From a virus: a stretch of 27,920 nt of DNA. Position 1 is the stretch's first letter. Each line of letters opens with the position of its first letter. The stretch spans positions 1 through 27,920 of IMG/VR virus record IMGVR_UViG_3300027974_000133, one strand, 5' to 3'. The position numbers were made by a program, and so were the translations under genes. The notes beneath the pieces are model-generated. The model was given only the letters and a program-made list of their open reading frames with translations. It was not told where the DNA came from and did no database searches. Below are positions 8,517 to 14,928 of this stretch, piece by piece.

Positions 8517-8901
8517 TTTTTTTCTAATTGGTTGTGCTACTGTGACACCAAATAAAATAGAAGATGACAAATCTTCATATGACGCAAGTACTCCAAAGCA
8601 ATATCAAAAAGATAATAGTGGATTAATTTCTTTTGTTGGAGATGATGCGTTAATTACTTCTCAAGCGCGCGAGAGATATAATAATTTAATTAGCATGTAT
8701 AAAATTAAATTTAAAAAAGAAAAAGCAATAGAACTAAAAATTGATTCTGGTATCAAACCTTATAAAGATAATTTTAATAATGAATTATATATTATTGATA
8801 GCGAACATCTTGTTTATTTTGGAGTTCTTAATAGTTGGTTAAAAGAAAAAGTCCCAGCAGATAATATACTAGACAAGACGATAGATAAAATAAATAATTA
8901 A
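8485..8901 (+). CDS. Lipoprotein overlapping candidate i-spanin, candidate o-spanin (TTG start)
   Basis: This 138-aa protein begins with TTG at 8485, inside the preceding gene in the +1 frame. The start is supported by a well-placed Shine-Dalgarno AGGAG (8473-8477, 7 nt away) and by the fact that it yields a proper lipoprotein signal (KK, hydrophobic core, lipobox LIGC, C17). The mature chain is mixed alpha/beta and polar, with ISFVGDDALITSQARERYNNL and LVYFGVLNSWL. Overlap with a membrane-anchored coiled-coil protein is the hallmark of outer-membrane spanins. Against that, the mature protein is longer and less proline-rich than typical Rz1. The 32-nt overlap and non-ATG start are directly visible; function is inferred. 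Confidence 0.65.
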   Translation: MKKFASVLALNFFLIGCATVTPNKIEDDKSSYDASTPKQYQKDNSGLISFVGDDALITSQARERYNNLISMYKIKFKKEKAIELKIDSGIKPYKDNFNNELYIIDSEHLVYFGVLNSWLKEKVPADNILDKTIDKINN

Positions 8902-8906
8902 ATAAA

Positions 8907-9440
8907 ATGGGTCGCTTACAAGTTAATTCTAATTTAAGTAAAAATAACAAGATTTCTATTAAAAAACAAAATCTTGGTCGTGGAAAAATAAAAATAAATA
9001 AACGAACTAATTTATTTACATGTCCTTTTGAAGTAGATACAGATACATGTCCAGCCGTGAATCCTCTTGACGGTCCTGGATGGTATCTAGCAAGCAGTAC
9101 TTCTAGAATTGGAAAAACTACAGCTCCAGATGGTTCTAATACAGCAGTAGAATATGAATCTTTGGACACAGGTAACTCTTTTGTATCTCAAGGATTTCTT
9201 GAATACTGGAGACCATATACTAAATATGAATTTTCTATTTGGGCAAAATCAACTCTTGGAGTGGCTACTGATGGTCAAATAGTAAACGTAACAAAAGACG
9301 GAGGTGGCGACAGAGTAGTTATAGAAGCGCTTGGAAACTTAACTTCTACATGGCAAAAGTTTACTATAACATTTACTACTGGTCCTAGCATGAATAGTTA
9401 TATAACTGCGTTTTTTGTGCAGATATTACCGCAGGAGTAA
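8907..9440 (+). CDS. Carbohydrate-binding-like virion protein, C terminus frame-broken
   Basis: The uninterrupted frame gives 177 aa. The first 30 residues (KNNKISIKKQNLGRGKI) resemble the start of the gene at 9811 (KNNTLLISKQNQGLGYL). From about residue 40 the chain looks like a CBM-type beta-sandwich: YTKYEFSIWAKS (103-114), a long DGGGDRVV loop, and STWQKFTITFTT (147-158). The frame ends at LPQE, an unnatural finish. The -1 frame continues after a run of six T (9411-9416) as ADITAGVRFALWGAEMYRYD to a stop at 9479-9481. ALWGAEMYR is the usual last strand of such domains, so the intact gene was probably 8907-9481 (about 191 aa). One missing T in the run, a real mutation or an assembly error, explains this. 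It may act as a virion adhesin. Confidence 0.7.
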   Translation: MGRLQVNSNLSKNNKISIKKQNLGRGKIKINKRTNLFTCPFEVDTDTCPAVNPLDGPGWYLASSTSRIGKTTAPDGSNTAVEYESLDTGNSFVSQGFLEYWRPYTKYEFSIWAKSTLGVATDGQIVNVTKDGGGDRVVIEALGNLTSTWQKFTITFTTGPSMNSYITAFFVQILPQE

Positions 9441-9483
9441 GGTTTGCTTTATGGGGCGCAGAAATGTATAGATATGATTAATT

Positions 9484-9564
9484 ATGTTAAATAAAAAATC
9501 TTTAGATCTTGTTCTTGCATTTGAAATTGGTGGTGGCGAAATTATTATAATAAACTCTTAAAAT
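9484..9564 (+). pseudogene. Remnant of a second endolysin gene 5' end
   Basis: ATG at 9484 opens a 25-codon frame, MLNKKSLDLVLAFEIGGGE, closely matching the start of the endolysin at 10090 (MLSKKSLDLVLEFEVGGGE). After GGGE a 2-nt deletion shifts the frame. Restoring it gives NYYNKLLK against NYYNKFLK in the intact gene. Similarity then stops at a GTGTAAT element (9566). Synonymous differences show the copy is not recent. It is best read as a truncated, decayed endolysin duplicate rather than a functional peptide. Confidence 0.7.
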
Positions 9565-9565
9565 T

Positions 9566-9572
9566 GTGTAAT
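9566..9572 (+). promoter_or_regulatory. GTGTAAT element at endolysin-remnant junction
   Basis: Exact heptamer 17 nt before ATG 9583, with no Shine-Dalgarno. ATTGTGTA (9563-9570) can pair with TATACAAT (9577-9584, one G-U) around a 6-nt loop, placing the start codon in a stem. It also marks where homology of the endolysin remnant ends. Confidence 0.45.
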
Positions 9573-9582
9573 CTAATATACA

Positions 9583-9804
9583 ATGAAAACAGAAGAATTT
9601 CCAGCAGATTTTATAGCATCTTTAGCAGATTTTATCACAGATGCTGGCCCTGGATATGATGGAGGATTTGTAATGGATACATCTTATGTTCCAGCAACTT
9701 CAACATCTCCAGGAACAGCGGGGCAAATTACCGCAGATAGTAATTATCTTTATTTTTGTAAAGCTACCAATCTATGGGTTAGAACAGCTCTAGCTGAATG
9801 GTAA
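9583..9804 (+). CDS. Small virion-type protein with SPGTAGQ...AEW domain
   Basis: This 73-aa protein has no signal or membrane segment. The second half is a compact module, SPGTAGQITADSNYLYFCKA, followed by NLWVRTALAEW. I associate this short all-beta domain with phage tail and fibre proteins, where it often closes longer chains. The gene at 9811 ends in the same module (SPGSSGQ, then YIYYGAG, then MAEW), so the two are paralogues at their C termini. Its N-terminal 25 residues are acidic and helical. No enzymatic residues are apparent. It sits, with 9811, between the decayed and intact copies of the endolysin start, as if the pair had been inserted there. Confidence 0.65.
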   Translation: MKTEEFPADFIASLADFITDAGPGYDGGFVMDTSYVPATSTSPGTAGQITADSNYLYFCKATNLWVRTALAEW

Positions 9805-9810
9805 TATAAA

Positions 9811-10080
9811 ATGGGCGAAATTTCTTTTTCCTATAATCAGGCAAAAAATAATACACTTTTAATTTCTAAACAAAATCAAGGACTAGGATACCTATCAACT
9901 TATCTTCCGTATGAAGTAGCATCACAAACTGGTCTTTTAAATTTATATGATTATAGTACATATTATCCTTCAACTATATCATCTCCAGGTTCAAGTGGAC
10001 AATTAGCTTCAGATGGTGATTATATTTATTATGGTGCAGGAGATAATAACTGGATAAGAGTTTCCATGGCTGAATGGTAA
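9811..10080 (+). CDS. Small virion-type protein, paralogue of 9583 gene
   Basis: This 89-aa protein begins 6 nt after the preceding stop without a Shine-Dalgarno, so translation is probably coupled. It is a visible mosaic: residues 12-28 (KNNTLLISKQNQGLGYL) resemble the N terminus of the gene at 8907, while the last 35 residues (SPGSSGQLASDGDYIYYGAG, NNWIRVSMAEW) match the C-terminal module of the gene at 9583. Such swaps are typical of phage adhesion or decoration proteins. The endolysin follows after 9 nt. The specific role is unknown; a small tail- or head-attached protein is the most likely. Confidence 0.65.
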   Translation: MGEISFSYNQAKNNTLLISKQNQGLGYLSTYLPYEVASQTGLLNLYDYSTYYPSTISSPGSSGQLASDGDYIYYGAGDNNWIRVSMAEW

Positions 10081-10089
10081 AATATAAAA

Positions 10090-10716
10090 ATGCTTTCAAA
10101 AAAATCTCTTGATCTTGTTTTAGAATTTGAAGTTGGTGGTGGAGAAAATTATTACAATAAATTTTTAAAAAATCCAGCATGGCCAGGAGAGCAAAGTGGA
10201 GTAACTATTGGCGTTGGTTACGATTTGGGTTATGTAAATAAAACAGAATTTAGTGAAGATTGGAAAGATCTTCCTAAAGAAACTTTTGATAGATTATATA
10301 AAGTAGTTGGTATTAAAGGATATAATACAAAAAATCTTATAAGAGGATTAAAAGATATAACTATTCCTTGGGAACTTGCGCTAAAAGTATTTAATAATAA
10401 AACTGTAACTAAATTTTATAACTTAACTCGTAATACATTTCCAAATTTTGATAATCTTCCAGAAGATGCAAAAGGTGGATTGGTTAGTCTTGTATTTAAT
10501 AGAGGAGCAGCTTTAGAAGGTGATCGTCGCCGCGAAATGAAATTAATAAGAGATGGTATGAAATTAGTATCGAACTATGATCAAAAAGCTTTATCATTTA
10601 TTGCTAATCAAATAAGAAATATGAAAAGAATATGGATTGGTGGAAGCATAGAAAAGGGCATGAGTAGAAGGCGAGACGCAGAAGCTAAATTAATAGAAGA
10701 ATCATTAAATGTGTAA
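10090..10716 (+). CDS. Endolysin, T4-lysozyme/pesticin-like muramidase
   Basis: This 208-aa protein hydrolyses peptidoglycan glycan strands, as judged by family resemblance. The N-terminal part has the lysozyme-like arrangement: catalytic-type Glu in FEVGGGE (E14), then SGVTIGVGYDLGY (36-48) with T39 in the position of the T4 lysozyme active-site Thr. The second half has SLVFNRGAAL and DRRREMKLI, then RRRDAEAKL at the C terminus, which fit the pesticin/T4-lysozyme-like fold rather than a chicken-type enzyme. There is no signal peptide, so it would depend on the holin for export. It follows two small virion proteins without its own Shine-Dalgarno, and its last codon and stop (GTG TAA) form part of the next GTGTAAT element. 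A virion-associated lysin is an alternative. Confidence 0.85.
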   Translation: MLSKKSLDLVLEFEVGGGENYYNKFLKNPAWPGEQSGVTIGVGYDLGYVNKTEFSEDWKDLPKETFDRLYKVVGIKGYNTKNLIRGLKDITIPWELALKVFNNKTVTKFYNLTRNTFPNFDNLPEDAKGGLVSLVFNRGAALEGDRRREMKLIRDGMKLVSNYDQKALSFIANQIRNMKRIWIGGSIEKGMSRRRDAEAKLIEESLNV

Positions 10717-10717
10717 T
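10711..10717 (+). promoter_or_regulatory. GTGTAAT element overlapping the endolysin stop
   Basis: Exact heptamer in which GTG TAA is the last sense codon and stop of the endolysin. It lies 14 nt before the ATG of the 49-aa lipoprotein, with no Shine-Dalgarno. Confidence 0.45.
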
Positions 10718-10724
10718 AACTATT

Positions 10725-10874
10725 ATGAAAAAATTAATATTGATACTACCTTTATTTTTATTAATTAGCTGTTCTGAGCCGAATTATGAAAGCAGAGAAT
10801 TACCAACTAAATATCCAGAAACTCCCACTATGGGTTCTGCAGATGATGTAACCAAAGAATTATACAAAAAATAA
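10725..10874 (+). CDS. 49-aa lipoprotein, Rz1-like candidate o-spanin
   Basis: This short gene encodes MKKLILILPLFLLISC, a textbook lipoprotein signal with lipobox LISC (C16), followed by a 34-residue mature peptide containing several prolines (EPNY, ELPTKYPETPT) and a charged C terminus (DDVTKELYKK, then stop at 10872-10874). Size, lipobox and proline content are like small outer-membrane spanins of the Rz1 type. It directly follows the endolysin and has its own GTGTAAT element. It competes with the gene at 8485 for the o-spanin role. The next gene starts about 50 nt downstream. Confidence 0.7.
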   Translation: MKKLILILPLFLLISCSEPNYESRELPTKYPETPTMGSADDVTKELYKK

Positions 10875-10903
10875 TTAAAATTAATTAAAAATATAACGTT
10901 TAG

Positions 10904-10912
10904 GTGTATATT
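10904..10912 (+). promoter_or_regulatory. Variant GTGTATATT element before head-assembly genes
   Basis: A one-base variant (GTGTATA) of the recurrent heptamer, 21 nt before ATG 10925, with no Shine-Dalgarno. It is the only element in front of the head-assembly block. It is weaker evidence than the exact copies. Confidence 0.3.
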
Positions 10913-10924
10913 ATATATAAGAAT

Positions 10925-11518
10925 ATGAATTACAATTCTGAACAATACGGCTTTGATTTGATTAAAGCTAAAAGATCTGGTCGAAAATCCGCAGCTCAAA
11001 CACCATCAAAACCTTCAGAAAGAAAAAAAGGTTCTTCTCGTAATAAACCTGGAAGTGCAGGCACAAAAAGCGATAAAGCTATTGAATTTTCTAAAAAAGT
11101 AATTGAAGCTCTTAAAAATAAAGTTAAAGAACACAATAGTAAAAATAAGAAAAAAGTAACTCTTGGTCAATTAAAAAAAGTATATCGTCGTGGTGCAGGA
11201 GCATTTTCTTCTTCTCACAGACCAGGAATGACTAGAGGTGGTTGGGCTATGGCACGCGTAAATATGTTTTTAAAAATGGTAAGTGGTGGTAAAGTAAAAG
11301 ATTCTTATAGAAAAGCTGATAGTGATATTGCTCGTGGTTCATCTAATAATTATATAATTGAAGCTAATTTTGAACCAGATGATGAAGATTTTGCCCAAGC
11401 ACAAGAAGATATTAAAAATTTTGATTTAAATGATTTTGATTTTAACAGTGCAGAAGAATTATATCTAGAAGATGAAGACGATGGTGTAACTATTTACGGA
11501 TTAGGCAATAACATATAA
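10925..11518 (+). CDS. Basic protein next to the prohead protease (DUF5824-like)
   Basis: I take ATG 10925 as start (197 aa); a GTG at 10904 would add seven residues but lies inside the promoter-like element. Residues 10-50 are rich in K, R, S and P and disordered. Residues 54-125 form a conserved-looking domain: KKVTLGQLKKVYRRGAGAF, then SSSHRPGMTRGGWAMARVNM and SYRKADSDI. I recall this pattern from a DUF (DUF5824, from memory) in aquatic phage genomes near capsid genes. The C-terminal 45 residues are strongly acidic (DDEDF, then EDEDDGV). The basic-core/acidic-tail design and the position before the protease-scaffold gene suggest head assembly, for example an internal or scaffold-associated protein. 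The stop lies 4 nt before the next start. Confidence 0.7.
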   Translation: MNYNSEQYGFDLIKAKRSGRKSAAQTPSKPSERKKGSSRNKPGSAGTKSDKAIEFSKKVIEALKNKVKEHNSKNKKKVTLGQLKKVYRRGAGAFSSSHRPGMTRGGWAMARVNMFLKMVSGGKVKDSYRKADSDIARGSSNNYIIEANFEPDDEDFAQAQEDIKNFDLNDFDFNSAEELYLEDEDDGVTIYGLGNNI

Positions 11519-11522
11519 AAAT

Positions 11523-13067
11523 ATGAATTTTGAATTTACAACCACATTTGCAAATTTACAAGTTAAACCACTAGTTAGTGAAGAGAAAGATAAATATCTT
11601 TCATTAGCTTCTATTGATAGTTTAAAGAAATTTGTACCAAATATTGACACAGACAAGAATATTGATCTTCTTCCTATTGCTTTTGATGCTTGCGTAGTTA
11701 ATAGAGTTAATAAAAATGGTGATGTAGTAGACTCTTCTACAGCAGTAGAAATGCTTAAAAATTTCGTTAATAAACCAATTAATGTTGAACATGATAGAAC
11801 AAAAGTTGTTGGTTGCATATTAACGGCTAGTTTTAGTAAGTTCGGCGATAATAAAGTTATCACAGAAGATGAAGCCAAAAAGATGAAAGAACCTTATTAT
11901 ATTACTCTAGGTGGAGTAATCTGGAAAATTATTAATCCTCAATTATCTAATCTTATCGAAGAAAGCAATGATCCTTCTAGCGAAAATTACATGAATGTTA
12001 GCGCTAGCTGGGAGCTTGGATTTAATGAATATGATTTAGTTCTATTAAATGGCAATAATAAAAATCTAGAAGATGGCACATTTGTATCTAATGAAAAAGA
12101 AAAAGAGAAATTAAAGAAAAATTTAAAAGCTTTTGGTGGCTCTGGTAGAGTAGATAAAAATACATCTATTTATCGTCAAGTATTAGGAAATGTTATTCCA
12201 TTAGGAATAGGTTTAACAGCCAATCCTGCTGCTGATGTTCAAGGAGTAGCCGTCAAAGACGAAAATCAAATGGATATTGAATTATCCAAAACAGAAGAAA
12301 ATGACCAAATGTCAGACTCTTCAGAAGTATCTTATGAAAATAAAATTTCACAAGATGAAGAAAATACTGTAAATGAAGAAGGAGTTATAAACAGAATAAT
12401 TATGAAAATAGAAAATATCAACCAAATAACAGACGAGCTTTTGAAGCAAGTAACTGCTTCTAGCGTAGCCGATTTCATTCAAGACGAGCTAAAGAAAGCC
12501 TCAGAAACTTTCGTAGCCGAAAGAACTGAAAAAGATAACGCTATTAAAGCCGCTCAAGAAAAATACGAATCACTTTCAACAGAGAGTGGAAAAGTAAAAG
12601 AAGAGCTAGAAAAACTCAAAGCTATTCTTGCTCAATTAGAGGAAGAAAAAGCTGCTAAAATTAAAGAAGAAGCATTTAACATAAGAATGGCTTCTCTTGA
12701 CGAAGAATATGATCTAACAGATGAAGATCGTCAAGTTCTAGCTACTGACGTAAAAGATTTGAATGATGAAACTTTTGCTGCTTACAAAAATAAGATGGCC
12801 GTTCTTATGAAAGAAAAAAGTAAAATGGCTAAAAAAGCAAAAGAAGAAGAAATGAAAAAAGCTAAAGCCTCTGAAGTTACTCAAGTAACCGAAGAAGTTA
12901 AAGCTTCAACAGCTTCTGAACAATCTGCAACCGAAGTTGTAGACGAAGTTCTCGATAATTCAAATATCGAAACAAATTCAATTCCAAATTCAACAACAAC
13001 CGTTGAGCCTTCGCTACGTGAAAAATATAGCAAAGCTTTCGGTCTTGAAGGATTTGATATTAAATAA
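11523..13067 (+). CDS. Prohead protease fused to capsid scaffold
   Basis: This 514-aa protein appears to combine two functions. Residues 1-245 look like a phage prohead maturation protease: VVNRVNKNGDVVD (58-70), NKPINVEHDRTKVVG (83-97, candidate catalytic H90), and YMNVSASWELG (156-166, candidate nucleophile S160 or S162), ending with LGIGLTANPAAD. Residues 255-290 are an acidic linker. Residues 294-455 are a long charged coiled coil rich in K, E and A, typical of scaffolding proteins. The tail SLREKYSKAFGLEGFDIK may bind the capsid protein. Scaffold and protease must both act inside the prohead and leave or degrade. An internal Met at 294 (ATG 12402), preceded by AAGGAG (12379-12384, a long 17-nt gap), could allow separate scaffold synthesis. 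Fusion is seen; triad assignment is inferred. Confidence 0.8.
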   Translation: MNFEFTTTFANLQVKPLVSEEKDKYLSLASIDSLKKFVPNIDTDKNIDLLPIAFDACVVNRVNKNGDVVDSSTAVEMLKNFVNKPINVEHDRTKVVGCILTASFSKFGDNKVITEDEAKKMKEPYYITLGGVIWKIINPQLSNLIEESNDPSSENYMNVSASWELGFNEYDLVLLNGNNKNLEDGTFVSNEKEKEKLKKNLKAFGGSGRVDKNTSIYRQVLGNVIPLGIGLTANPAADVQGVAVKDENQMDIELSKTEENDQMSDSSEVSYENKISQDEENTVNEEGVINRIIMKIENINQITDELLKQVTASSVADFIQDELKKASETFVAERTEKDNAIKAAQEKYESLSTESGKVKEELEKLKAILAQLEEEKAAKIKEEAFNIRMASLDEEYDLTDEDRQVLATDVKDLNDETFAAYKNKMAVLMKEKSKMAKKAKEEEMKKAKASEVTQVTEEVKASTASEQSATEVVDEVLDNSNIETNSIPNSTTTVEPSLREKYSKAFGLEGFDIK

Positions 13068-13073
13068 ACAAAT

Positions 13074-13080
13074 AAGGAGA
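13074..13080 (+). promoter_or_regulatory. Strong Shine-Dalgarno of decoration gene
   Basis: AAGGAGA, 8 nt before ATG 13089. Strong Shine-Dalgarno sequences are uncommon here. The three consecutive genes 13089, 13727 (AAGGAGA at 13710-13716) and 14929 (AAGGAG at 14918-14923) have them and have no GTGTAAT element. Confidence 0.7.
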
Positions 13081-13088
13081 AAAATACT

Positions 13089-13706
13089 ATGGCACATACA
13101 TTAAGACCATTCAGAGATTACAGCGAACATGATGTAGTCAACCTATTTGCTTACAGTGGAGCTCAAGACGCTAATGGCGTTATTGCCACTGCAGGTACAG
13201 TAGTTAAAGTTATCGGAAACGGTTTTCAACCAATCGTAGCCTCTACAACTCCAGGTGGAACAGGATTTCTAGGTGCAATCCCAGTTGATCTAGCTGGTGC
13301 AGTAGGCGCAGGATTTACAAATGTAGTTTCTGATCGCTATGCTTTAACAGCAAAAGTAACAGCTGCAACATCAGGCGTAGCGGCTCTCGGAATCACATTA
13401 GTAACCACCCAAGAACTAGACGAAAACGGCCAAAAGCTCGTTCACTTCCCACGCAAAGCTGCTGAAAAGGGAGTAGTCGTCAGTGGACAAGGTGTTCCAG
13501 TTCTAACTAGAGGCGTTGTAGTCTATAGTGGAACAGAAATTGCTAACACAGCCGCTGTTGGCGCAGGAGTTTATCTAAGTAACCTAAATGCAGGTGAACT
13601 AAGTACAGTTGACAGTACTGCTAATGGTACAACACCAAGCAATAAAGTCGGCAGTCTACTTAGCAAACCAGTAAATGGTGTTGCTCTACTCAAACTCAAC
13701 TTCTAA
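13089..13706 (+). CDS. Capsid decoration (head stabilisation) protein
   Basis: This 205-aa protein is rich in G, A, V and T with a regular beta pattern: GTVVKVIGNGFQP (36-48), SDRYALTAKVTAA, then VPVLTRGVVVYSGTE and GAGVYLSNLNAGEL near the C terminus. This glycine-rich small-sandwich pattern, with position between the protease-scaffold and major capsid genes, is what lambda gpD-type or other decoration proteins show. It would sit on the outside of the expanded capsid and stabilise it against internal DNA pressure. Codon choice (CGC, CTC, GTC, AAC more common) and a strong Shine-Dalgarno suggest high expression, like the capsid gene that follows 20 nt later. A head-fibre base or other structural role is possible. 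Confidence 0.7.
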   Translation: MAHTLRPFRDYSEHDVVNLFAYSGAQDANGVIATAGTVVKVIGNGFQPIVASTTPGGTGFLGAIPVDLAGAVGAGFTNVVSDRYALTAKVTAATSGVAALGITLVTTQELDENGQKLVHFPRKAAEKGVVVSGQGVPVLTRGVVVYSGTEIANTAAVGAGVYLSNLNAGELSTVDSTANGTTPSNKVGSLLSKPVNGVALLKLNF

Positions 13707-13726
13707 TTTAAGGAGAATTATAAAAA

Positions 13727-14815
13727 ATGAAAATCAAATTAAAAAATACACCAGAGCAAGTTGAGCTTGTAAAAGCTATGGGTAGCAGAGATGTTACAGT
13801 AGCTCGCGAAGCTTCAGAAGCTTTTGCTGCTTTCATTGGACCAGTCGTAAGTAAGGTTCTAATGCAAGCTGGCACAGCCAGTGCAATCTACACTGATGCA
13901 CCCTATGATGCAGATGATAATCCTAGTCTTCCTCTTGATCTATGGTTCGACCAAAGTCAAGATTATGTTACAGTTTGGAGTCAAAATGTAGCAGGCGGAC
14001 TTCCTTCTTCAGCAGTAGAAGGCTTCAGTGAGTTGAAAATTTCAACATACCGCCTCGATGCAGCAGTCAGCTTCTTAAAGCGCTATGCTCGTACTGGCCG
14101 TATTGATGTAGTCAGCAAAGCAGTAGAGAGAATGAGCAATGAAGTTCTTGTAAAACAAGAACGTAATGCTTGGGCAGTAGTATTAAAAGCCCTTGCAGAA
14201 GCTCGTACTCCAGCCGTTGGCACAAACAACGGAGTTTCTGGTGGTCAAATCATCAACGCTTCAACAGCTGGTTCATTTGCATTAAATGATCTAAACAATC
14301 TAATGACGCTAGTAAAAAGAATTAATACCTCTTATGCTGGTGGTACAACCACTGATTCATACGGACTAACAGATTTATTTATTAGTCCAGAAATCAAAGC
14401 TGATATCCGTGCATTCGCTTATCAACCATTCACCACAACTGGCACAGCAGGAACAAATCTTCCTGATGGTGTTCGTGAAGAAATCTATCGTGGTGCTGGC
14501 GCTCAAGAGCTTTATGGCGTAACCCTCCATGAACTCGTTGAACTAGGCGTAGGCCAAAAATACAGCGCTCTATTTGATGCATTCAAAGGTTCACAAACTT
14601 TTGATAGTGTTACAAAAGAACTCGTAGTTGGTCTCGACCTAAGCAGAGAAGGCTTTATCCGCCCAATCGCTCGTCAATCTGAAAGCGGTGGAACATTCAC
14701 CGTTCTTCCAGATGATCAATTCGTTGCTCGCTCTGAGAAAACTGGTTTCTACGGTTCTCTCGAAGAGGGTCGCGTTTGTATCGACGGTCGTGTAGTCGCT
14801 GGACTAATTGTCTAA
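13727..14815 (+). CDS. Major capsid protein (HK97-fold)
   Basis: This 362-aa protein has the expected features: a helical N terminus (EQVELVKAMGSRDVTVAREA), an extended region (ASAIYTDAPYDADDNPSLPL), a spine-helix-like segment (VERMSNEVLVKQERNAWAVVLKAL, about residues 137-160), and a C-terminal beta-rich part with an ELYGVTLHE strand and a closing GRVCIDGRVVAGLIV. Context decides: it follows protease-scaffold and decoration genes, has the best Shine-Dalgarno and high-expression codons (many CGT/CGC arginines where the rest of the window uses AGA), and is followed by a strong terminator. It would form the icosahedral shell. A scaffold delta domain is absent from its N terminus, consistent with a separate scaffold. 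Confidence 0.9.
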   Translation: MKIKLKNTPEQVELVKAMGSRDVTVAREASEAFAAFIGPVVSKVLMQAGTASAIYTDAPYDADDNPSLPLDLWFDQSQDYVTVWSQNVAGGLPSSAVEGFSELKISTYRLDAAVSFLKRYARTGRIDVVSKAVERMSNEVLVKQERNAWAVVLKALAEARTPAVGTNNGVSGGQIINASTAGSFALNDLNNLMTLVKRINTSYAGGTTTDSYGLTDLFISPEIKADIRAFAYQPFTTTGTAGTNLPDGVREEIYRGAGAQELYGVTLHELVELGVGQKYSALFDAFKGSQTFDSVTKELVVGLDLSREGFIRPIARQSESGGTFTVLPDDQFVARSEKTGFYGSLEEGRVCIDGRVVAGLIV

Positions 14816-14837
14816 TTAATAATTAGATAAAAATTAA

Positions 14838-14873
14838 AGGCCCAGTAGGTTTATCCCTACTGGGTCTTTTTTT
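14838..14873 (+). terminator. Intrinsic terminator after major capsid gene
   Basis: CCCAGTAGG (14841-14849) pairs perfectly with CCTACTGGG (14856-14864) around a 6-nt loop. A-U, G-C and G-U pairs extend the stem to 12 bp. Seven T (14867-14873) follow. It is the only strong GC-rich hairpin plus T-run in the window and separates the head block from the fibre genes. Confidence 0.93.
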
Positions 14874-14928
14874 GAATAAAACATTAGAAATTGGTGCTAT
14901 TAGATTTATAATATAGTAAGGAGATATT

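Noticed and set aside
8828-9169. 113-codon open frame on the - strand
   Set aside because: It is antisense to the 8485 and 8907 genes, which have better coding patterns; no start signal or family resemblance.
9411-9420. Programmed -1 ribosomal frameshift in the T run
   Set aside because: The zero-frame context is G TTT TTT, a poor slippery site, with no evident downstream structure; an indel is simpler.
10904-10924. GTG start at 10904 for the basic head-region protein
   Set aside because: The codon lies within the promoter-like element, has no Shine-Dalgarno and adds only seven low-complexity residues. ATG 10925 is preferred.
14889-14916. Sigma-70 promoter before the gene at 14929 (TTGGTG and TATAAT)
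   Set aside because: The spacing is only about 10 nt instead of 16-18. TATAAT alone is expected by chance in this AT-rich gap.
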